A stretch of 64,000 bases of DNA, from NCBI RefSeq assembly GCF_014207845.1, contig NZ_JACHLC010000002.1:248001-312000 (forward strand). The letters are read 5' to 3'. Origin of the DNA: Chryseobacterium shigense. GTDB taxonomy: Bacteria; Bacteroidota; Bacteroidia; Flavobacteriales; Weeksellaceae. Made by a program: the position numbers and the translations under genes. The notes under the pieces were generated by a model. It was not told the origin of the DNA and searched no databases. It saw only the letters and a list, made by a program, of their open reading frames with translations. Positions 36,755-45,778 of this stretch are shown here, one piece after another (the first letter of the stretch is position 1; every line of letters starts with the position of its first letter).

Positions 36755-37705
36755 ATGGATAAAATACCAAGTGTAGACCTGCGTGATTTCCTTTCGGACA
36801 ACCCGGAACGCAAACAGAAATTTGTAAATGAAATCGGAAAAGCTTATGAAGAAATTGGTTTTGTTGCCTTAAAAGGCCATTTTCTTGATGACAAATTAGT
36901 AGATGAACTCTACGGAGAGGTTAAAAACTTTTTTGACCTGCCTGTAGAAACTAAGCAGAAGTATGAAATTCCAGGAATCGGTGGCCAGAGAGGTTACGTA
37001 GGATTCGGTAAAGAAACTGCAAAAGGTTTCAAAAAAGGTGATTTGAAAGAATTTTGGCATTTCGGGCAGTATGTACCTGATGATTCAAAATACAAATCCG
37101 AATATCCTGACAACGTAATCGTTGATGAGCTGCCACAGTTCAACGAAGTAGGTAAAGAAGCCTATCAGATGCTTGAAAAAACAGGCCAGTATGTATTAAG
37201 AGCTTTAGCTTTGTACCTTGGTCTGGATGAGTTTTATTTTGACAACAAGATTGCTGAAGGAAACTCTATTTTAAGACCGATTCACTATCCGCCAATCACT
37301 CAGGAACCAGATGATGCGGTAAGAGCTGCTGCCCACGGAGACATCAACCTTATTACTCTTTTGATGGGTTCTCAGGGAAAAGGTCTTCAGGTTCAGAACC
37401 ACAACGGAGATTGGATCGATGCTATCGCAAAACCGGATGAATTAATGATCAATGTTGGAGACATGTTATCTAGACATACCAACAACAAGCTGAAATCTAC
37501 AATTCACAGAGTGGTTAACCCACCAAGAGAATTATGGGGTACTTCAAGATACTCTATTCCTTTCTTTATGCACCCGGTGAGCGAAATGTCACTAAATGCC
37601 CTTGAAAACTGTATTGACGAAAACAATCCTAAGCTGTATGAAGATACTACTGCAGGAGAATTTTTACATGAAAGACTGATAGAATTAGGTCTTATCAAAA
37701 AGTAA
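36755..37705 (+). CDS. Isopenicillin N synthase-like 2-oxoglutarate/Fe(II) oxygenase
   Basis: A 316-residue protein with the plant/fungal IPNS-like layout: DIOX_N domain (PSVDLRDFLSDNPERKQKF ... YEEIGFVALKGH) and a double-stranded beta-helix core. Iron ligands are His194 and Asp196 (AAHGDINLITLL) and His251 (KSTIHRVV); Arg265 and Ser267 (SRYSIPFF) form the RxS co-substrate site. The presence of RxS favours a 2-oxoglutarate user. The substrate is unknown; homologues are common as single genes in Flavobacteriia. Confidence 0.87.
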   Translation: MDKIPSVDLRDFLSDNPERKQKFVNEIGKAYEEIGFVALKGHFLDDKLVDELYGEVKNFFDLPVETKQKYEIPGIGGQRGYVGFGKETAKGFKKGDLKEFWHFGQYVPDDSKYKSEYPDNVIVDELPQFNEVGKEAYQMLEKTGQYVLRALALYLGLDEFYFDNKIAEGNSILRPIHYPPITQEPDDAVRAAAHGDINLITLLMGSQGKGLQVQNHNGDWIDAIAKPDELMINVGDMLSRHTNNKLKSTIHRVVNPPRELWGTSRYSIPFFMHPVSEMSLNALENCIDENNPKLYEDTTAGEFLHERLIELGLIKK

Positions 37706-37711
37706 CATAAA

Positions 37712-37787
37712 AAAGTCAATAATTGATCTGTTTTATAATATCTGCATCTTGTGGTTATTTCAGATTAATTATTGACTTTCATTTTTT
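37712..37787 (+). terminator. Long-stem hairpin after the 2OG oxygenase gene
   Basis: AAAGTCAATAATTGATCTG (from 37712) pairs, with one G-U or mismatch, with CAGATTAATTATTGACTTT (37761-37779) over 19 positions around a 30-base loop, then CATTTTTT. Confidence 0.7.
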
Positions 37788-37893
37788 GGCTGATCAATAC
37801 TTAAAATTTAATTTTCACTCCTATCAATTTTAGTTTTGATTAAAAATATTTTGATTATATTTATTTTACTATCAAATTTTTAATTAAAACAAT

Positions 37894-38055
37894 ATGAAAA
37901 ATCTAAAAAAACTAAGCAGCAGCCAGTTAAAAAGCATCTCCGGAGCAGGAGGAATTAAACTTCCGGAACCAGAATTCTGTATGTATTACTGCAATGGCAC
38001 CGTAGTTTGTGCAACCTGCAGCGATGATTTTAAATGTCCGGATGATACTATGTAA
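37894..38055 (+). CDS. Bacteriocin-like GG-leader peptide, Cys-rich
   Basis: A 53-residue peptide. The leader MKNLKKLSSSQLKSISGAGG ends in a double glycine (19-20), as in peptides cut by C39-type peptidase ABC exporters. The core has five cysteines (29, 33, 39, 42, 48) in FCMYYCNGTVVCATCSDDFKCPDD. Chryseobacterium genomes carry many such precursors, often labelled bacteriocin-like; activity is not shown by sequence. No modifying enzyme or dedicated exporter is adjacent; the radical SAM gene downstream is a housekeeping family and opposite in strand. Confidence 0.85.
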   Translation: MKNLKKLSSSQLKSISGAGGIKLPEPEFCMYYCNGTVVCATCSDDFKCPDDTM

Positions 38056-38079
38056 GGTTGAAAATCACTATGGCATAAT

Positions 38080-38109
38080 AAAACCGCTTTCTTTTGGAAG
38101 CGGTTTTTT
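38080..38109 (+). terminator. Terminator of the GG-leader peptide gene
   Basis: AAAACCGCTT, an eight-base loop, AAGCGGTTTT plus T run. Confidence 0.85.
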
Positions 38110-38213
38110 GTTTTTTAAATAGGTTTTGGCTAAAGCCTTTGGATTTTTTATTTGTTAAATGGGCTAAAGCCCATTTCTATTGAATTTTACAGAAGATTTT
38201 TAAAACTATCCTA

Positions 38214-39260
38214 TTAATCAAACAGTCTTAATTGCTGGTCTTTCGTTCCGGTAAAATTTGCAGTGGAAAGTTTAGGAAATTCTCTTCCATCAAAATATTT
38301 TTTTCTTCCTATTTTAAAGGTATTATGAATCATTTCGGCAATATTTCCTTCACCTCTCTGCCTTTCAAAATATCTTTTATCTCCCAGCTTCCCGCCACGC
38401 ATGGAGCGGATAAGGTTTAAAACCTTTTGTGCCCGGTCCGGAAAACTGGCCTCGATCCATTTGACAAAAACAGGTTCTACCGTATCATTCAACCTTACCA
38501 TTGTGTACCCGAAACTTAAAGCTCCTGCATCTGAAATGGTTTTTAAAATAGTAAGCGGCTCATCACTATTCAAACCGGGAATAATGGGCGCTACCATGAC
38601 ATGCACAGGAATTTTGTTTTCTGTAAGAATTTCTATTGCTTTCAATTTATTCGGAGCCGAACTTGTCCGGGGTTCCATTTTACGTCTGAGATCTTCATTA
38701 ATAGTAGGAATACTTAAGGATACGGAAACCAGATTCTGTTCTGCCATTGGTTTCAAAATGTCCAGATCTCTCAGAACAAGTGCATTTTTTGTCAGAACAT
38801 TGACAGGATGTCTGTAATCCAGACACATCTGAAGCAGTTTTCTGGTAATTTCAAACTGTCTTTCTGCGGGCTGATAACAATCCGTATTTCCGGAGAGAAG
38901 AATGGGAGCAGGCTGATAGCCCCTTTTCTGAAAAAATTTCTCCAGTAATTCGGGAGCATTCTTCTTCACCATGATCTTTCTTTCAAAGTCAATCCCGGCA
39001 CTGTAGCCCCAGTATTCATGGGTAGGCCTTGCAAAGCAGTAGGAACATCCATGTTCACAACCCTGATACGGATTCATGGAATATTCCATGGGAAGATCCT
39101 CACTTTTCACCTGATTTACAATGGTTTTCGGGAAAACTTCCGTAAAAGAGGTTTTTACAGTCTCGAAATCTTCATCTTCAGGCTCATAGGTATACCTGTC
39201 GAAACGATTGATTACGTTCCGCTGTGCCCCCTGTCCTTTTATGAAATCTTCGTTCTGCAT
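38214..39260 (-). CDS. PA0069 family radical SAM protein
   Basis: A 348-residue protein. The cluster-binding motif is CxxxCxxC (Cys68, Cys72, Cys75) in MNPYQGCEHGCSYCFARPTHEYWG, the PA0069-type signature related to spore photoproduct lyase. ILLSGNTDCYQPAERQ and VSVSLSIPTINEDLRRKMEPRTSSAPNKLKAIEIL continue the radical SAM barrel. The reaction is not known. It is a single gene; the stretch 38110-38213 holds nothing recognisable. Confidence 0.92.
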   Translation of the reverse strand: MQNEDFIKGQGAQRNVINRFDRYTYEPEDEDFETVKTSFTEVFPKTIVNQVKSEDLPMEYSMNPYQGCEHGCSYCFARPTHEYWGYSAGIDFERKIMVKKNAPELLEKFFQKRGYQPAPILLSGNTDCYQPAERQFEITRKLLQMCLDYRHPVNVLTKNALVLRDLDILKPMAEQNLVSVSLSIPTINEDLRRKMEPRTSSAPNKLKAIEILTENKIPVHVMVAPIIPGLNSDEPLTILKTISDAGALSFGYTMVRLNDTVEPVFVKWIEASFPDRAQKVLNLIRSMRGGKLGDKRYFERQRGEGNIAEMIHNTFKIGRKKYFDGREFPKLSTANFTGTKDQQLRLFD

Positions 39261-39324
39261 TGTTATGTAAAATTAGAATGGTTTTCTTATAAAATAGTGA
39301 GTTTTAACACAAAGTTATCCACAA

Positions 39325-39355
39325 AAAATCCGGCCCCTTCAAAGGAGCCGGATTT
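39325..39355 (-). terminator. Terminator of the small membrane protein gene
   Basis: AAATCCGGC, a 12-base middle, GCCGGATTT, with an A run on the + left side, i.e. TTTTTTG when read leftward. Confidence 0.75.
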
Positions 39356-39380
39356 AAACATGATTAAATATATTCTTTTA

Positions 39381-39575
39381 CTACTTCATTGCATAAAACT
39401 CCACTCCATGGTATTCATCATCGTGATTTTTACCATCGAAGTGTCTGTGATAATCCGAATAGGTATCACTATATTTTTTATCTTTTTTAGTCAATATTTT
39501 TTTAATGCCAATAAAACTTAATACTGCCAAAAGACCAACTCCTCCTGCCAGTAAAACGCCGACTTCTTTTTTCAT
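39381..39575 (-). CDS. Small single-span membrane protein, unknown function
   Basis: A 64-residue protein. Residues 5-23 (VGVLLAGGVGLLAVLSFIG) form one membrane helix; the rest is charged and His/Asp/Tyr-rich (YSDYHRHFDGKNHDDEYHGVEFYAMK), which could bind metal ions. It has its own terminator. No family is recognised. The His/Asp cluster and clean terminator support that it is real. Confidence 0.55.
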   Translation of the reverse strand: MKKEVGVLLAGGVGLLAVLSFIGIKKILTKKDKKYSDTYSDYHRHFDGKNHDDEYHGVEFYAMK

Positions 39576-39748
39576 ATTTTGTCCGATTTATTAACGTAGC
39601 TATTGCAAAAAGTATACCTATTTTATTTTTTGAAATTATAAATTTTGTTAACATTAGGCTTTATTTTAATGAATGATACAAATGCTTTTTTATTTAAATT
39701 TAGCAGATCAATGGTTTAATTATTGTAGTACTTTAAGAAAATAATATT

Positions 39749-40099
39749 ATGGATAATTCAGAAAATATGGACCGGATGACAACTTTGAGCCAGGTTATGA
39801 ATACCCTTTCGGAAAGAGGAATACAGAGAGAATTCAGGATGAATGAGGCTTGCGAAATGAAGCTTGAAAATTCAGACAAGGTATATCAGCCTTCCGAGCT
39901 GACTATTTTAAAGACATACCGCTTTGAAGGCGACAGTAATCCGGATGACAATGCCGTACTATATATTGTAAAGGACAATGCCGGAAACCGTGGAATGATC
40001 ATTGATTCTTACGGAGCAGACAGCAACTATCCTGGTGAAAAATTTGATAAATTCTTAAGGGATATTCCCATTCAGGAAAGTGAAGAATTTAATTTTTAA
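39749..40099 (+). CDS. Conserved hypothetical protein (small, soluble)
   Basis: A 116-residue soluble protein. TLSQVMNTLSERGIQREFRMNEACEM, LTILKTYRFEGDSNPDDNAVLYIV and GNRGMIIDSYGADSNY match a Bacteroidota family that databases sometimes call phosphoribosylpyrophosphate synthetase; the protein is far too short for that and has no PRPP motif, so that label is not supported. It has a terminator that overlaps the end of the convergent AsmA-like gene. Confidence 0.7.
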   Translation: MDNSENMDRMTTLSQVMNTLSERGIQREFRMNEACEMKLENSDKVYQPSELTILKTYRFEGDSNPDDNAVLYIVKDNAGNRGMIIDSYGADSNYPGEKFDKFLRDIPIQESEEFNF

Positions 40100-40125
40100 T
40101 ATTCACAGATTAAGATAAAACTTCA

Positions 40126-40165
40126 GAAAGCCCCGGAACTATTCTGTTTCGGGGCTTTCTTTTTT
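40126..40165 (+). terminator. Terminator of the 39749 gene, embedded in the end of the opposing gene
   Basis: GAAAGCCCCGGAAC pairs with GTTTCGGGGCTTTC, followed by TTTTTT. The right arm is, on the other strand, the last codons (KKESPETE and stop) of the gene at 40139. Confidence 0.8.
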
Positions 40166-42787
40166 CTTAAAGATATTTTTCAGGAAGCCTTTCTTTTTCT
40201 CTTTCTGAGGTTTAGGCTCTTCCTTATTGGCTTTGATGTCCTGTTTCAGCTCTTTTACCGTCTGTTTTACTTCTTTTACTGAAGAAACGGCACTTTTTAC
40301 GGTTTTTTCAGTCTTATCAATATTCCTTCCTATCAGCGTTTTTTTCAATCCCTGTTCAATACCCTTCCAGAAAAGATTGAAAAACGATTTGGTAGGGTCC
40401 CTTTCAACATTTTCTACTGTAACAGCTTCAGGAAAACGTCCGGAATCGGTTCGGATAAAAAGATTGGCAACTGCGGTAAGCACTCCTTTTTTCTCATGGT
40501 TTTCCTTATTCAGGACAGCAATCTTAAGGTCTTTATGTTTCAGATTGAATGTTCCGTTCAGTCCTGCCGGATTTCCTTTAAAATTAAACAACATCTCCTG
40601 GATTGTCCCTGAAGTAGCCGTTACATGAAGATAAGGCCTGATAAACGGATTGATCCCACTTACAGGAAGATTGGCTGTTCTTCCGGAAATTGCAAACCGG
40701 TCATTCTGATCTGCTACGTCAAAATTCCAGTTTACGGAAAGCGGGGCTAGATTCATAAACGAGCAATCGATCTTGATATCAACTCTTGTAGGCTTTCCTT
40801 TTGCTTTGGCCGAATTCAGGTTTTTAACATTCATATTAAAATTACTGAAGGTCAGTTTTCCGGGTCCTGCACTTTCCGGGGTATCCTCTTCATAAACAAG
40901 GACTGAGTTCTTCAGGTCCAGATGATTAACCGTCAATGGGATTTTTATGGAGCGGAGCAGTTTTGAATATAACGGCTTTACTTTAGGATCATCTTTCGGA
41001 ATCTTGCTTCTGAAAATATTGGCATCTGCAGCAAGAACCGTGACATTTGAAGCATTAACTGACTTTTTATCAGAAAAGAGATCCCAGCTTCCGTCTGCAC
41101 TGATCTGGGAGACTTTAATATCATATAGATCCCGTTCAACAGGTATCATTTTGATAAATTGGGCTCTTGAAACGAGCGGCTTCATCGCAAAATTATTAAC
41201 CTGGATTTTATTTTTATTTAATTTTAAAAGTCCGGCGGTCAGGTTATAGAATTGTGTTTTATAGGCAAAATTCCGGGTGGTCAGAAAATAGTCTTTGACT
41301 TTAAAAGAAAGTCCCTGATTGTTTGGCTTTGGTGCAATTTCAATATTATTTACCGTAGCATTCAGGTCATGAAAAGCCAGTGGCTGCATCCCTTTATCAT
41401 AAACGACATCAGAGTCTTTAAGAGTCATCTTCCTAACTATAACAGACCCTATAATTCCCGGACCAGAATTCTTTTTTATTTTATTTTCAGCTGCTTTAAC
41501 GGTTCCGTTAATATTCTCAACAAGTACGTCTTTCAGGTCCAGGTTAAGTTTTTTATTAATAAACTCAAATTTATTGATATTAAAAGCGATATGATTAGTT
41601 TTCAGATCCATTGAAACTTTTCCTGGAACAGAAGCCCCGGGCGTCAATATAAGATTTCTGATTTCTCCGCTTCCAGGATTTAATGCAAAGCTCTCCACTG
41701 TAAAGTTCTGATGGTTTGAGTACTGTATGTCTTTTCCTGAAAAGTGAAAATCTTTATACCCCACAGGAATTATCTCTTCAGCGGTCACCTTATCAAATTT
41801 AAGCTGGTTAACTCTTACATTCAGTGTTTTTGCGGCCAGCAGTTTATTTCCATCAGGTTTATTGACAATTACAGCTGCATTGTTGAGCCTGATATCTTCC
41901 AGATTAACTTCAAAATTCAGTTTTTTTTGTGTTTTTACAGGTTTTACTCCTGTATTATGGACGGTAAGAACAGGATTCTGAAAATCGGCATTGGCCAGTG
42001 AAATTTTATTTTTTTCTAAAACGATGTCTTTAAAATCCATTTTAGGAATAAAAAATTCAAAAAGCTTATCTTTTTTAGGATAATATCTTTTAAACTGGCT
42101 AAAACTCAAAAGCGGAACTAAGCGAAAGTTCCCAACTGACATCTGCCCATCTGTTGTACTGATGTTACTGATCGTAACAGCATACACGTTATCCGGACGG
42201 AAAAAGAAATTCTTTCCTTTAATGTCATACTTGTCAAAAACAACAGGAAGTTTATCTTCTACAGATTCTTCCGTCATCTGGAGGTTTTCTACAAAAAGAT
42301 CAAGTTCCCGAACGGACAGAAATTTCTGTTTGGTATGTTTAAAGATATTGATCGTTCCTTTATTGATCCTTATGTTTTCAAATGAAACAGGATTCCGTTT
42401 CTTGCCTGTTTTATGGTCAACGGGCTTGGCAAGGCTTATATTTAAATTAGGTTTGGCAAGAAGAAGATCCGATGAACTTATTCTTTTATTGAAAATAGCA
42501 TCATAAATTCCAAAACGGCTGATCTTTAGCGTATCAATTGTTCCCTGAAGCCCGATAACATCCGTATTCTGAGGATTTTTACTGTTTACCGTAATGCCTT
42601 CTGCGAAAATATTTCCGGAGCCAAGATCTACATCCAGAGTTTTGTAAGAAACCTTATAATCCGTATTTTTCTTTATATATTCAGGAAGCTGGGTTTTAAG
42701 CCATATATTCAGTCCAAAATTCGCTACCAAAAGAATGAACAAAAGAATTCCGATACTTATCAATAATTTTTTAACCCATCCTTTCAT
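40139..42787 (-). CDS. AsmA/DUF748-like envelope protein
   Basis: An 882-residue protein with one N-terminal membrane helix (KLLISIGILLFILLVANFGLNIWL) and a very long repetitive beta-rich body (GSGNIFAEGITVNSKN ... ITVENIRINKGTINIFK), the AsmA/DUF748 pattern of bridge-like proteins that span the periplasm and are linked to lipid transfer to the outer membrane. The C-terminus is a Lys/Glu-rich coiled segment (VKSAVSSVKEVKQTVKELKQDIKANKEEPKPQ). The lipid role is known for E. coli relatives and is only inferred here. It is probably cotranscribed with the DUF2797 gene upstream (36 bases). Confidence 0.78.
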   Translation of the reverse strand: MKGWVKKLLISIGILLFILLVANFGLNIWLKTQLPEYIKKNTDYKVSYKTLDVDLGSGNIFAEGITVNSKNPQNTDVIGLQGTIDTLKISRFGIYDAIFNKRISSSDLLLAKPNLNISLAKPVDHKTGKKRNPVSFENIRINKGTINIFKHTKQKFLSVRELDLFVENLQMTEESVEDKLPVVFDKYDIKGKNFFFRPDNVYAVTISNISTTDGQMSVGNFRLVPLLSFSQFKRYYPKKDKLFEFFIPKMDFKDIVLEKNKISLANADFQNPVLTVHNTGVKPVKTQKKLNFEVNLEDIRLNNAAVIVNKPDGNKLLAAKTLNVRVNQLKFDKVTAEEIIPVGYKDFHFSGKDIQYSNHQNFTVESFALNPGSGEIRNLILTPGASVPGKVSMDLKTNHIAFNINKFEFINKKLNLDLKDVLVENINGTVKAAENKIKKNSGPGIIGSVIVRKMTLKDSDVVYDKGMQPLAFHDLNATVNNIEIAPKPNNQGLSFKVKDYFLTTRNFAYKTQFYNLTAGLLKLNKNKIQVNNFAMKPLVSRAQFIKMIPVERDLYDIKVSQISADGSWDLFSDKKSVNASNVTVLAADANIFRSKIPKDDPKVKPLYSKLLRSIKIPLTVNHLDLKNSVLVYEEDTPESAGPGKLTFSNFNMNVKNLNSAKAKGKPTRVDIKIDCSFMNLAPLSVNWNFDVADQNDRFAISGRTANLPVSGINPFIRPYLHVTATSGTIQEMLFNFKGNPAGLNGTFNLKHKDLKIAVLNKENHEKKGVLTAVANLFIRTDSGRFPEAVTVENVERDPTKSFFNLFWKGIEQGLKKTLIGRNIDKTEKTVKSAVSSVKEVKQTVKELKQDIKANKEEPKPQKEKKKGFLKNIFKKKESPETE

Positions 42788-42823
42788 ATATGTGATTTAT
42801 TTTTTGCTATTTTAAATATAATA

Positions 42824-43621
42824 TTAATTTTTTATATTCAAATCAATCACATAGCCTTCATGTCCTCTTACATTTATAAAATCACCGCCTTCAAAACTGA
42901 GATATTGTCCTTTAATCCCTATCAGTTTACCGGTATATTCAGGTTTTTTATCGAGTGTGAAAGAATTTATTTTTGCAGGTTTATCAAAAGGATAATCAAA
43001 TTTCCAGAGATTTTCTCCTTCGCTGTAGAACTTTTGGAAATCCTCAGGAAAATACTGTTTGATCTTCTGCTGGAAATCGGCAAGATCCATTTCACCCTCA
43101 AAATCATCCTGAAGCATTTTCTTCCAGTTGGTTTTATCAGGAAGGTGCTCCTTTAAGGCAACCTCTATCATTCCCGCTTCATAACGGTTCTCCGTTCTGG
43201 CAATCGGAAGGGCAAAAGTAGCTCCCTGATCTATCCATCTTGTCGGGATCTGGGTATTTCTTGTTACCCCGACCTTTACGTCTCCGGTGTAGGCAAGATA
43301 CACGGTATGAGGCTGCAGCTGTATTTGTTTTTCAACTTCCAGATCGCGTTCGGCAACTCCTAAGTGTGCTGTGGAAAGTTCGGGACGGATAATTGTATCG
43401 CTTGCATAAGGGCTTTCAAAGAAACAGCTTTTGCAGAATCCCATTCTGTAAATGGGCTTATTTTCACCACAGTTTACACACTGAAACCCGGTATGTTTTA
43501 TCGTTAATTCCTTTCCGAACAGTTCATTCATGTGGATCAGATCCCCTGCAAGATTTAGATAATATTGGATGGGCTGATCGTTGAAACTTGTCATTTTTAA
43601 AATTTGTCCGGTAAAATACAT
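42824..43621 (-). CDS. DUF2797 family protein
   Basis: A 265-residue protein. A zinc-ribbon-like set (Cys48, Cys51, Cys63, Cys66) in QCVNCGENKPIYRMGFCKSC is followed by HTVYLAYTGDVKVGVTRNTQIPTRWIDQGA (about 105-135), which resembles the GIY-YIG nuclease fold opening. The function of the family is unknown; nucleic-acid binding is a reasonable inference from the ribbon and the GIY-like part. Confidence 0.85.
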   Translation of the reverse strand: MYFTGQILKMTSFNDQPIQYYLNLAGDLIHMNELFGKELTIKHTGFQCVNCGENKPIYRMGFCKSCFFESPYASDTIIRPELSTAHLGVAERDLEVEKQIQLQPHTVYLAYTGDVKVGVTRNTQIPTRWIDQGATFALPIARTENRYEAGMIEVALKEHLPDKTNWKKMLQDDFEGEMDLADFQQKIKQYFPEDFQKFYSEGENLWKFDYPFDKPAKINSFTLDKKPEYTGKLIGIKGQYLSFEGGDFINVRGHEGYVIDLNIKN

Positions 43622-43690
43622 GTTTGTCTTTTTTAATAATTTTCAGAATAAAGATATTCATTTTTTTAAAAACACTTTTTTCCTGGAACT

Positions 43691-43721
43691 TTGTTTTTTT
43701 TAATTTAAAAAAATACATTTG
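43691..43721 (+). promoter_or_regulatory. Bacteroidota-type promoter of the T9SS cargo gene
   Basis: TTG at 43691-43693, 20 bases, TACATTTG at 43714-43721, 18 bases before the ATG. Confidence 0.75.
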
Positions 43722-43739
43722 CTGGTTTAAATAAAAACA

Positions 43740-44540
43740 ATGAAAAAACTTTATCTCGTACTGTCTCTAATGACAGCCATTCCTGCATTTGCGCAGACTA
43801 CCATTTATTCTGAAAATTTTGGAAATCCATCCGCAACAACGGTGGTTTCTTCTTATACAGGATATGAAAATGCCTCTCCTATTACCTACACTGGCACGGC
43901 AGATGTAAGAACGTCTACCCCATCAACAGGATATACAGGAGCTAGTGGTAACGGATGCGTATTTATTGGAGCCATCGCACCAGACAGATCTATAATTATT
44001 TCAGGAATCAATACCCTGAATTACACCAATATCGCCCTTTCTTTCGGACAGTGGAAAAGTTTGGATGCCGCAAGTAATCAGATGACAGTAGAAGTAAGCG
44101 GGGATGGCTCTGCATGGACCCAGCTAACTTATTCAAGACCTTCCGGATCCGGAACTTCTATATGGACTCTTATTAATACTTCGGGAAGCATTCCTTCTGT
44201 ATCAAATCTCAGAATAAAATTCACAAACGTTGTGGGCAATGCCGGATATAGGGTTGATGATGTAAAGCTAACAGGAACATTAAATAGTCTTTCCGTAAGT
44301 GATTCCGGTAAAAAAACAGCATTTACTATTTTCCCTACCCAGGTAAAAGATGGGATTATTCATATTTCTTCAGACAAAAACGCCTTTAAAAATATAAAAA
44401 TTTACGATCAGTCTTCTAAGCTGATGATCAATACCAAAACACAGGACAATGTAAATGTATCTGACCTTTCAAAAGGTATTTACATTATTCAAGTAGAAGA
44501 AAACGGAAAAACCGAAACGCAGAAGTTTATGATAAACTGA
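43740..44540 (+). CDS. Secreted protein with type IX secretion C-terminal signal
   Basis: A 266-residue protein with a signal peptide (MTAIPAFAQ), a beta-sandwich domain (about 20-180: SENFGNPSATTVVSSYTGYEN ... YRVDDVKLTG), reminiscent of carbohydrate-binding jelly rolls, and a C-terminal ~75-residue T9SS type A sorting domain (FTIFPTQVKDGIIHISS ... IKIYDQSSKLMI ... LSKGIYIIQVEENGKTETQKFMIN). It should be exported across the outer membrane and possibly anchored there. No catalytic motif is seen; ligand unknown. It is a single gene with promoter and terminator. Confidence 0.88.
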   Translation: MKKLYLVLSLMTAIPAFAQTTIYSENFGNPSATTVVSSYTGYENASPITYTGTADVRTSTPSTGYTGASGNGCVFIGAIAPDRSIIISGINTLNYTNIALSFGQWKSLDAASNQMTVEVSGDGSAWTQLTYSRPSGSGTSIWTLINTSGSIPSVSNLRIKFTNVVGNAGYRVDDVKLTGTLNSLSVSDSGKKTAFTIFPTQVKDGIIHISSDKNAFKNIKIYDQSSKLMINTKTQDNVNVSDLSKGIYIIQVEENGKTETQKFMIN

Positions 44541-44547
44541 TTAATTA

Positions 44548-44577
44548 AAAAGAGCCTTTTTCAAGGTTCTTTTTTTA
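44548..44577 (+). terminator. Terminator of the T9SS cargo gene
   Basis: AAAGAGCCTT, four bases, AAGGTTCTTT plus T run. Confidence 0.8.
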
Positions 44578-44612
44578 TTTAATTCTTATCTTCGCAGCAG
44601 TAAAATGCACAA

Positions 44613-45635
44613 ATGATTTATCTTGTAACAGGAGGCAGCGGATTCATCGGTTCTCATTTAATAGAACGATTATTAAAGAATGGACATTCTGTCATAAACA
44701 TTGACAATTTTGATGATTTCTATAATTATCAGATAAAAATTAAAAATACATTAGAGTCTATTGACAAAAATCCGGATTTTGAGTTTTCGGACAAAGAGGC
44801 CGATATTAAGCGCCTAACCGTCATATCTCAGTCAGACAAATACCAGCTGTATTATCAGGATATCCGTGATAAAAAGGGACTTGAAACCATTTTTAAAAAT
44901 CACAAAATAGATCTTGTCATTCATCTTGCAGCACTGGCAGGAGTGCGCCCTTCCATTGAAAGACCACTGGAATACGAAGAAGTGAATGTGCGCGGAACTA
45001 TGAATCTTTGGGAGCTTTGTAAAGAATTCAATGTTAAAAAATTCGTATGCGCCTCTTCATCAAGCGTTTACGGAAATAATGAAAAAATTCCATTTTCAGA
45101 AACAGACAATGTCGACCGCCCTATTTCTCCTTATGCCGCTACAAAAAAGAGCAGTGAGGTTTTAGGACATGTTTACCATAATTTATATCATATAGACATC
45201 ATCCAGCTCAGATTTTTTACCGTCTACGGCCCAAGACAGAGACCGGATCTTGCCATCCATAAGTTTACAAAACTGATCACTGAAGGCCAGGAAATACCAT
45301 TTTATGGTGATGGAAATACAGCCAGGGACTATACTTATATTGATGATATCATTGATGGAATCACCAAATCAATCCTTTATCTGGAAGCTCATTCCGGGGT
45401 TTATGAGATTATCAACCTGGGAGAAAGCGAGGTTATTACCCTATCTCAAATGTTAGGTACTATAGAAACTACTCTGGGAATTTCTGCCATTAAAAAAAAT
45501 CTGCCAATGCAACCGGGAGATGTCCAGAAAACCAATGCAGATATTACAAAAGCGAAGACATTAATTGGCTACAAACCAGACACAGACTTCCAAAATGGCA
45601 TAAAAAAATTTGTGGAATGGTTTTTGAGAAAATGA
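44613..45635 (+). CDS. NAD-dependent sugar-nucleotide epimerase (UDP-glucuronate 4-epimerase type)
   Basis: A 340-residue extended SDR enzyme. The NAD motif is TGGSGFIG (6-13). The catalytic Tyr174-xxx-Lys178 lies in SPYAATKKSSE, and the Ser/Thr region is ASSSSVYG (147-154). HLAALAGVRPSIE and TVYGPRQRPDLAIHKF are typical of UDP-glucuronate 4-epimerases. It probably supplies UDP-galacturonate for surface polysaccharide. No glycan operon surrounds it, which is common for this gene in Flavobacteriia. Confidence 0.87.
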   Translation: MIYLVTGGSGFIGSHLIERLLKNGHSVINIDNFDDFYNYQIKIKNTLESIDKNPDFEFSDKEADIKRLTVISQSDKYQLYYQDIRDKKGLETIFKNHKIDLVIHLAALAGVRPSIERPLEYEEVNVRGTMNLWELCKEFNVKKFVCASSSSVYGNNEKIPFSETDNVDRPISPYAATKKSSEVLGHVYHNLYHIDIIQLRFFTVYGPRQRPDLAIHKFTKLITEGQEIPFYGDGNTARDYTYIDDIIDGITKSILYLEAHSGVYEIINLGESEVITLSQMLGTIETTLGISAIKKNLPMQPGDVQKTNADITKAKTLIGYKPDTDFQNGIKKFVEWFLRK

Positions 45636-45751
45636 CATCATGTAAGTTGTTGACATAGCTGTAACGCAGTCTATAAAGAACAATGAACAAAAATTAATCA
45701 AAAAGAATTGAAAATCAAGTATAAAAAAGCATATAATATAAGCTAATTTTA

Positions 45752-45759
45752 TACTTTTG
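45752..45759 (+). promoter_or_regulatory. -7 element TACTTTTG of the DUF2795 gene
   Basis: It fits TAnnTTTG, 19 bases before the ATG at 45779. No -33 TTG at normal spacing. Confidence 0.5.
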
Positions 45760-45778
45760 CAAAAAAAATTAGAAAATT

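Noticed and set aside
39313..39321. Single TTATCCACA site as origin marker
   Set aside because: One isolated DnaA-box consensus without a cluster; expected by chance in a window of this size.
39749..40099. Phosphoribosylpyrophosphate synthetase label for the 116-residue protein
   Set aside because: Too short and lacking the PRPP-binding motif; probably a propagated mis-annotation.
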